64,000 bases of DNA, from assembly GCF_000004825.1 (NCBI RefSeq), contig NW_008805071.1, forward strand, positions 372,001-436,000. The letters run 5' to 3'. The DNA is from Heterostelium album PN500 (lineage: Eukaryota; Evosea; Eumycetozoa; Acytosteliales; Acytosteliaceae). The notes beneath the pieces are model-generated. The model was not told the origin of the DNA and ran no database searches. It was given only the letters and a program-made list of their open reading frames with translations. Of this stretch, positions 58,079-64,000 are shown one piece after another (the first letter of the stretch is position 1; each line of letters starts with the position of its first letter). The translations under genes were made by a program, and so were the position numbers.

Positions 58079-58219
58079 AGAAAACTTACCCACCAATCTG
58101 TAACTCTGAATAGTCTTTAAATTATTTGAGTTGATGATTAATAAATAAATAGACTGATCATCTACTTATTTATTAAAAATCATTAACAACCAGAAGATAC
58201 CAATATCTACATATTTTGA

Positions 58220-58731
58220 AAGATACCTGTCTGTACTTCACGTCCGACGGATTGGATCATTCACATGATTCTCTGATCAACTCTAGTTACTCTACCACCC
58301 ACCCCTGAAGCTAATCTACGACCACCTATTGATCATCAAACATGGCATTCCGCCACTAACTGATGGTCAGTTCCAACTATCTCTACCACCAACCAAATTC
58401 GACTACACATCTTACGACAGTATCTTCACCTATGTATCGCTTACCAAACACCAGCGTGGGCGAAACACTGTCTTCCGGTTCTTCTCTCGTTCGATTATTG
58501 GCTTGGCTTAAAACAAAAACAAAGAATGTGAACTGTGCTTCATTCTTTGTTTTTGTTTTAAGCCAAGCAATTAATTGTCGAGCAGTTATGCACAGATTCA
58601 ATATTAACAATATTCTTGAATCCTTACAGCTTTCAGGTGGTCAACGATTCGATTGGACTATGGAAGATGAGTATGAGTTGGTAAGAAGAAAGGACAACAT
58701 CACTACTCTCGCTTCACTTGTAGTTCATTAA
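58220..58731 (+). pseudogene. Decayed protein-coding fragments interrupted by a hairpin
   Basis: The segment is GC-richer than the flanks and shows coding-like stretches in changing frames. GIPPLTDGQFQLSLPPTKFD and YDSIFTYVSLTKHQRGRNTV (to 58487) stop at the 28-bp hairpin (58501-58568). After it, FNINNILESLQLSGGQRFDW and onward run to a stop at 58729-58731. Frame changes and the hairpin insertion argue for a dead gene copy. RGRNTVFRFFS recurs on the opposite strand at 59274-59306. The family is unrecognised. Confidence 0.5.
58501..58568. repeat. Perfect 28-bp inverted repeat with 12-base loop
   Basis: The left arm (58501-58528) begins GCTTGGCTTAAAAC and ends AAAGAATG. The right arm (58541-58568) is its exact complement. 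The loop is TGAACTGTGCTT. The long, mismatch-free stem can be read as a hairpin RNA from either strand or as a small inserted inverted repeat. Confidence 0.9.
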
Positions 58732-59180
58732 ATATGGAAATTATATTGTAAATCCTATTTTGGCGGTACTCCTCTCCACGAAAACAACCTACTATCTAAC
58801 GAATCTATGATAAATGAATATATATATAGCATATATAAGTAATGAAATTAAATATAAATAAAAGTATAAGTAACTTACAATCCAAACTTAATAACCAGTA
58901 CCACTCAAATGTCGGCCAACAATTATTTCCTCTTCTTCATTTCTTCATTATTAAATTAACCAAATAAATCATCAGTATTCTCATCTAATTAATAAACTAT
59001 AAAATAACAATAACTAAAATAATTATAATAATAATCAAAATAGCAATCAATTTGCAGAATAAATGGAAAAGTAAAAACTGTAAAAAAAAAAAAAAAAAAA
59101 AGAAAAATTTGATGGAACACACCATCCGAATATATAACTTGCTAAATCAATTTTACTTCATTAAAAAAAAAAAAAAAAAA
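58732..59180. other. Intergenic
   Basis: AT-rich DNA with two long A-runs (about 59083-59101 and 59163-59180). No gene is seen. Confidence 0.6.
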
Positions 59181-59184
59181 ATCA

Positions 59185-59605
59185 TTAGGTCTGATGATTC
59201 GTCGAAGAGGTAGAAGCGAGTAGTAGGTTTTTCCAGTGACCATTCGTCTTCGGTGTTCACCAGGAAGTGATATTGAGAAGAATCTGAATACTGTGTTTCT
59301 ACCTCTGAATATAAATTTAATTAAAAGTGAAGTTGGTTTTGGAAAAATAAAAAAGGCTACTTGGTATCAGATCTTTTCATGATTACTTTTTGGTTTGTTC
59401 AGAAGTGTTGCCACTTCCAACTGTAGTGATTTCTATTGAGACGAATCTCTTTAGATTTCACAATTTTAGGTTGTTAAATGTTGCGATACAATGTATCGTA
59501 ATATGATGGAGTCTTCACAATTGTTGAACAGATGTCGCAAGTAGCCCAAATCAAAATAACATTATCATATATTGTAAACATTCCTAAACAATGAGTATCA
59601 CTTGA
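59185..59605 (-). pseudogene. Decayed gene with two in-frame stops, paralogous to 58.4 kb fragment
   Basis: On the minus strand an open frame from 59605 reads MFTIYDNVILIWATCDIC then IVKTPSYYDTLYRNI. It meets TAA (59476-59474), continues with KSKEIRLNRNHYSWKWQHF, and meets TGA (59401-59399). A possible 56-bp intron (59360-59305) then joins to GRNTVFRFFS. After that the best-looking frame shifts again (HFLVNTEDEWSLEKPTTRFY). I read this as a pseudogene of an unrecognised dictyostelid family. Confidence 0.5.
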
Positions 59606-60143
59606 TTATGGTTTATTTTCACTTTCTCAAAATTTTAGCTATTCCTTTTTTCTCAAAAATTTTTTTATATTTTTTTTTAAATTTTAATTTAATAGATAAG
59701 AAAAGATATTCGCCTTCAATAAAAAAACAAGATTTTTTTTAACAACGCCAAACCGATTTAACACTTTTAGTTAGTTGAAATTTATATTTGTAATTAGAGT
59801 ACAAAAAGTTGTAGTTGTTTAATAGTTAAATTATTTAAAATTCCAAGACTCTCTGAAGATCTTCTCTTTCCACTTTTCTCGAAGGTGTAGAATAAGATCA
59901 ATTTTAAATATCATTTTGTTATTACATTATTTTAAGTCTAAGCTACAGTAGCTCATTAACCTCCCTGAACATTTTCATGAAATATAATTTAAGATTGTGG
60001 AATAAAGATCAAAAATTTTTAAGAGTTCCAAACTATGAGTTTTATATATATATATCAAAAAAAATTTTTAATTAGAATTACTTAAAAAAAATATTAGATT
60101 GAGTTGCGGATCAATCAATAAATAAAAAACTTTCAAAAGTATT
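59606..60143. other. Intergenic
   Basis: AT-rich, with no gene recognised. It forms the 3' flank of the gene on the minus strand. Confidence 0.6.
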
Positions 60144-61397
60144 TTAAATGGGAGTATTTTTATTTTTAAATAAATTGATAGAGAATGAACCTTGACTTTG
60201 TTCGTCTTTCCATGTATCCAATTCACAAAATTCAAGTGTTTTCTTTTCATTTTCAAAAATGAATATAGTTTGTGATTCTTCGTCATCCTCTCTAAATCTT
60301 AAGTCTTCATCTTCTTCCTCCTCCTCTTCATCCTCTTCTTCATCTCCATCGTCATTTTTATTTGTTTCAGGTTTTTTATAATATAGAGGTCTGGTTTGAC
60401 CGAAATGATTTGGATAAAGATCAGCGTTGATTTCTTCTTCAAAGTCTAGAGCGTGTTTTTCTGATTTTTTGAACGACTTGTTATACTTTTTAAAATCGAA
60501 CAATAGACTTTCATTACACTCTGATGTCGATCCAAAGTAGTTTCGAAAGTAAAATGAATCCAATTGATTATTGGCCATCAGTGAATCTACGAATGCCTGA
60601 ACGTTGCTTTCGGCTTCATGGGGTATCTGAAGACAGAAATCGAGAGACACTCTCTTCAAATTGACCATAGATTTTGGATTCAACAACTTGGTAAGCAAAG
60701 ACAAATTTATATCAGTGCTTCTTCTTGAGGAGATTTCAATATGGAGATTCTCCAAATTGGAAAACAATGTCAGAATCGCCAGCAGTCTTTCGAGATCCTG
60801 AGATGTACTGATATTTAGGTATCTGAGTGACTGAGACTGACTCTTCAAAAGCATTTGTATTTCATCCAATGTCTCATCGCTCACTATCCTTCGGCACTTG
60901 ATATTGACAGTATACAGGGTATTCTCTTTGATGATCTTACTGAGCCGAAGATGATCGAGGTGATTGCAATTGTGAAGGTGTAGGGCAACCAGTGATTTAC
61001 ACTTGTCTTTCCAATGCTCCAGTATATCATTCTCATTGCAATTGGTGGCAGAACAATTATCTCCATCGATCCTCAGAGAAACGATTGAATCTGGTTCGAC
61101 ATGACTATAGCTATTAATCTTATAGTTATCTTTGTTCAATCTGAAATGATTGACAAGTTTATTGATTGAACTATTCCATTGTTTTGAAACTAGCTTAAGG
61201 TTGAGTAAACTATTGAGTTGTGGTACTATACCCAATTGATGATAGTAAATATCGTACCATTCACTGTTGATAATGGAATTTTGTACACGATGATATTTTA
61301 CACCGTGATAATCATATTTCGATGATTCAACTCTCTCTGAAATCAACTGAGATATCTCTAAATCTATAAATTCTTTTATAATTATTGAATATATCAT
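60144..61397 (-). CDS. LRR-like protein with acidic Glu/Asp insert near the C-terminus
   Basis: This is a single exon of 417 residues. The N-terminal segment (IPQLNSLLNLKLVSKQWNSSI-like, about 58-80) resembles the F-box-like start of dictyostelid LRR proteins (LVSKxW). Leu-rich units follow (LVALHLHNCNHLDHL, LRYLNISTSQDLERL, LENLHIEISSRR, LKRVSLDFCLQI). A run of Glu/Asp lies at about 350-372. There is no signal peptide. Function by family analogy would be protein-protein recognition; no direct evidence is present. Confidence 0.75.
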   Translation of the reverse strand: MIYSIIIKEFIDLEISQLISERVESSKYDYHGVKYHRVQNSIINSEWYDIYYHQLGIVPQLNSLLNLKLVSKQWNSSINKLVNHFRLNKDNYKINSYSHVEPDSIVSLRIDGDNCSATNCNENDILEHWKDKCKSLVALHLHNCNHLDHLRLSKIIKENTLYTVNIKCRRIVSDETLDEIQMLLKSQSQSLRYLNISTSQDLERLLAILTLFSNLENLHIEISSRRSTDINLSLLTKLLNPKSMVNLKRVSLDFCLQIPHEAESNVQAFVDSLMANNQLDSFYFRNYFGSTSECNESLLFDFKKYNKSFKKSEKHALDFEEEINADLYPNHFGQTRPLYYKKPETNKNDDGDEEEDEEEEEEDEDLRFREDDEESQTIFIFENEKKTLEFCELDTWKDEQSQGSFSINLFKNKNTPI

Positions 61398-61934
61398 TGG
61401 CTAACTGTCTTTTTGAGTTAACTAAGATTAAAAAAAAATAAAATAAAAAAAAAATACAAAACAAGCTAGACTATATCATTATTTATTTTTTTCCTTCACA
61501 AACAAAATGATAACAAAGGGTTTTGCATCATAGTCAACCGATATTTTTCTGATAAGGAAAAGAATAGTTTGCTTTTCAAGAAAAATGAAATTAAAAAAAA
61601 AAAAAAACAAATCATTTTTGAACTTGAAAAAAATAAATTTAAATTTTTTTAAAAAAGAGCGCAATATTTTTTTTAGGTTAATTTTTTTATAAAGTTGTAT
61701 AATAACGGTTAATGTTGTTTGATTAAATCATTTTTATAAAATCTATTTTTCGATCAAACTATATAAATATATTATTTTATCTTTTAATATTTATTTTTTA
61801 TTTATTTTTTTCACATTTAAAAAAAACAAAGTGGAATCAAAAGTTATCAAACAGTAATCAAACATTCATCATTGTTACTCATCTCCCAATCAATCACATA
61901 CAATCAATATACAAATAAACAGAACAAGAACAAT
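61398..61934. other. Intergenic, divergent promoter
   Basis: AT-rich with T-runs between the minus-strand LRR gene and asf1. No gene is supported. Confidence 0.6.
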
Positions 61935-62438
61935 ATGAGTCACATTAAACTTACACAAGTGTTAATACATAATAATCCGGCCAATTTCGATACACCTCTA
62001 ATATTTGATATATCATTTGAATGTATATCACCAATTAAAGAAGGTATATAGATTAAAAATTGTTGATAGATAGATATTTATATATTTTGTATAAATATAT
62101 AATGGATGTTTAAAAAGTTCACTAACATAATAATATACATCATTTTAGAATTAGAATGGAAAGTAGTATATGTAGGATCAGCAGATTCAGAGAAGAACGA
62201 TCAATTGTTGGATAGCATTTTATTGGACCCAGTATCTGTTGGTACCTATCAGTTTGTATTCGAAGTAGATCCACCCGATTCATCACGTATCCCAAAAGAT
62301 GATCTCCTGGGTGTTACCGTTGTCTTTTTAATCTGTGCATACAAAGGAAGAGATTTCATTCGTCTAGGTTATTATGTTAGTAACTCTTATTGCGATCAAG
62401 AGCTCATTGATGTAGGTTTATCAATCAATTACCACTAA

Positions 62439-62470
<32 letters not shown>

Positions 62471-62602
62471 TCTAACGTTACTCACTTTATAACTCTACAA
62501 CAATAATAGAACCCACCAGAAACACCAGATATTACAAAAATTACAAGAAATATTTTACATGACAAGCCAGTTGCAACCGGATTTCCAATACAATGGGATT
62601 AG
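61935..62602 (+). CDS. asf1: Histone chaperone ASF1
   Basis: There are three exons, 61935-62043, 62149-62411 and 62510-62602, in phases 1 and 0, giving 154 residues. It is an immunoglobulin-like H3-H4 chaperone acting in nucleosome assembly and exchange in the nucleus. Family landmarks are the N-terminal strand with NPANFDTPLIFDISFEC, then ELEWKVVYVGSA, LDSILLDPVSVGTYQFVFE, DLLGVTVVFLICAYKGRDFIR, GYYVSN and the C-terminal NILHDKPVATGFPIQWD. Only the conserved globular core is present. The acidic tail of yeast ASF1 is missing, as in several protists. Confidence 0.96.
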
Positions 62603-63128
62603 TTGTTGGGCGGATAACAATCACACCAACATACTTTTATTATATATATTTCATCCACCATCGACCACCTCATTCATTCCTCCCTCCCCCTTACACGTTT
62701 CAAACCATCAATGTAAGATATTAATGGTATAATTACAAGAAATTCATTCAATCAATCAAAACAACCAACACAATATTCAAACAAACCTTTAAGCTTAATT
62801 ATATTAATAATTCAAACAACAACAACAACAACAACAATAACAATAACAATAACAACAACTATCAACCCTCTGTTATTGGTTGGTAGTGTGATCAAAAAAG
62901 TTTGTTGTTGTTGTTGTAATAAGATATAATTAGAATGTATACAATCTAATCAGGATCAAGACTTTGCCTTAATTTATAAAGTTATCAATAAATGATATAA
63001 ATCTTCAAAATACCAAAAAGAACAAAGTTTTTTATTTATCATTTAATTATCTATTGATTCTTATTACTAAGAAGAATAATCGTCATACATATAATTATAA
63101 TGTTTGTTTGAATTCAAATATGCTGCTC
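62603..63128. other. Intergenic with CAA-type repeat
   Basis: A (CAA/AAC)n run lies at about 62817-62858, and TTGTTGTTG follows at about 62900. The two could pair in the asf1 3' flank. No gene is seen. Confidence 0.6.
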
Positions 63129-63848
63129 TTACTTTTTTGATGTTTTAACAGCTTTTGGTTTTGAAACCGATTTCTTTTTAGTAGTGGTACCGGTTCTCTT
63201 TCTGTTTGATTTCATTTCACAAAGCTTGGAGGTACTTACGCAGCATAATGAAGCAATGAATTGATCTTGATAAGCAGACTGACCATCAAAAAGAGGTTCA
63301 CTATGCCACTTCTTTGATATTGCTGACGATGGTCTTCTCTTCTTTCTACCGACGATGAGATCTTTTTCTTTGAACATCTGTTCAATCTCCTTGGTGTACT
63401 TTGTTCTAAACTGTAATTTGGTTTCCAAGCAAGCCAGTGTCAATTCATCGATTACCCTTTTCAGATAATTAAATCCATCTTTATCCTTGTATTTTTTTTT
63501 TAATAGATTTAAATTAAATATCAATTGAATATTAGTTAGTTTGTTTGATTTTTTTTATTACTTACTTTTAAAAGTTCATCGCCAGCAGCTTCAATAACTC
63601 TTAACTTTAAGATTTCAAAATCTTGTTCTGTTTTCTCAATATTGGCATTATAGAGTCGTTTTATATGATTTACAAACTTATTATACTCCACTTGGTTATT
63701 TCCAATGGATTTGGAGGTATTTGTGACGTTTAGACTTTGCTCATGCATAAATTGTTCAAGATCAAAGTTCAACTCTGACATATACTCTAAATTGAACTCC
63801 ATAACTCTCTGTAACTCTTTGTTTGAAGCTGTACTGTATTTGAATGCA
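63129..63848 (-). CDS. Coiled-coil, basic-tailed protein of unknown function, 5' end unresolved
   Basis: The minus-strand exons are 63848-63566 and 63485-63129 (phase 0 join). The frame stays open upstream of the first in-frame ATG (63802) to a good acceptor (TATATAG|T), so an upstream exon probably exists and may lie beyond the window. The middle part is helical and charged (FVNHIKRLYNANIEKTEQDFE...). The C-terminus is Lys/Thr-rich (TTTKKKSVSKPKAVKTSKK), suggesting nucleic-acid or chromatin contact. No family is recognised. Confidence 0.6.
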
Positions 63849-63931
63849 CTATATATAAAGAAGTGTTATCATAGCCATATTTATATTAAACTATTCACTA
63901 TAGTGAAAAAATAAATAATTAATAAAGTTCT

Positions 63932-63955
63932 TTGATTGACAAATTTGTCAATCAA
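63932..63955. repeat. Perfect 24-bp palindrome
   Basis: Half-site TTGATTGACAAA followed by its exact complement. It lies about 85-150 bases upstream of the minus-strand exon start at 63848, so it may be a promoter element or a hairpin. Confidence 0.8.
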
Positions 63956-64000
63956 TCATATTAACAACATTCACAATTTGATTGATTTTTTTTTGTGGGT

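Noticed and set aside
62817-62910. CAA and TTG runs able to pair
   Set aside because: Both are generic simple repeats widespread in this DNA; the pairing needs no special explanation.
63993-64000. ACCCACAA on the minus strand, like the dictyostelid small-RNA upstream element
   Set aside because: An 8-base match alone is not informative, and no known small RNA sequence follows at the expected distance.

Overview
This 64 kb window is nuclear DNA from a social amoeba (dictyostelid). The AT-rich, homopolymer-laden intergenic DNA supports this, as do short introns with GTAAGT/GTATGT donors, poly-Asn/Gln/Thr/Ser tracts inside proteins, F-box/FNIP/LRR genes, SdrD-B-like secreted proteins, a large BEACH (Lvs) gene and a PDK1-type kinase. 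Coding regions are richer in G+C than I would expect for Dictyostelium discoideum, so another dictyostelid lineage (for example a Heterostelium/Polysphondylium, Cavenderia or Acytostelium relative) is likely. That assignment is inference.

Layout. 0.3-12 kb: a small membrane peptide gene, an FMC1-like LYR protein (mitochondrial ATP synthase assembly), a leucine-rich protein, an equilibrative nucleoside transporter followed by a decayed duplicate of its own 3' end, cytosolic arginyl-tRNA synthetase, an Asn/Gln-rich protein, and a CAP/SCP-domain protein without a signal peptide. 13-23 kb: a ZIP metal transporter, an F-box/FNIP-repeat protein, a secreted GMC oxidoreductase, and a tandem pair of secreted SdrD-B-like paralogues. 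23.4-34 kb: a seven-exon BEACH/WD40 gene of the LvsA/WDFY3 type. 34-38 kb: a long gene-free region. 38-47 kb: a Q/M-rich ORF fused or overlapping with a C2H2-IQ-DH-PH RhoGEF, an unknown four-exon gene, and a gene joining a degenerate polynucleotide kinase/HAD-phosphatase to a SWIM zinc finger. 48-57 kb: PDK1, ribosomal protein eL29 with a 5'UTR intron, a multispanning membrane protein, an LRR protein, and a mitochondrial rhomboid protease with a MORN-like tail. 58-64 kb: tRNA-Leu(CAA), a zone of decayed protein fragments with a perfect 28-bp hairpin, another LRR protein, the histone chaperone ASF1, and a coiled-coil protein running to the edge.

The genes do not form an operon or a single pathway; this is a normal eukaryotic gene neighbourhood. 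Several genes show apparent one-base frame changes (near 15.0, 23.5, 39.66 and 44.45 kb). These could be assembly indels, tiny introns, or real recoding. They are listed separately because resolving them changes the proteins.

The parts most worth a second look are the kinase/HAD/SWIM fusion (43951-46691) and the decayed zone next to the tRNA (58.2-59.6 kb). In that zone, two oppositely oriented fragments share a peptide whose codons differ only at synonymous positions.
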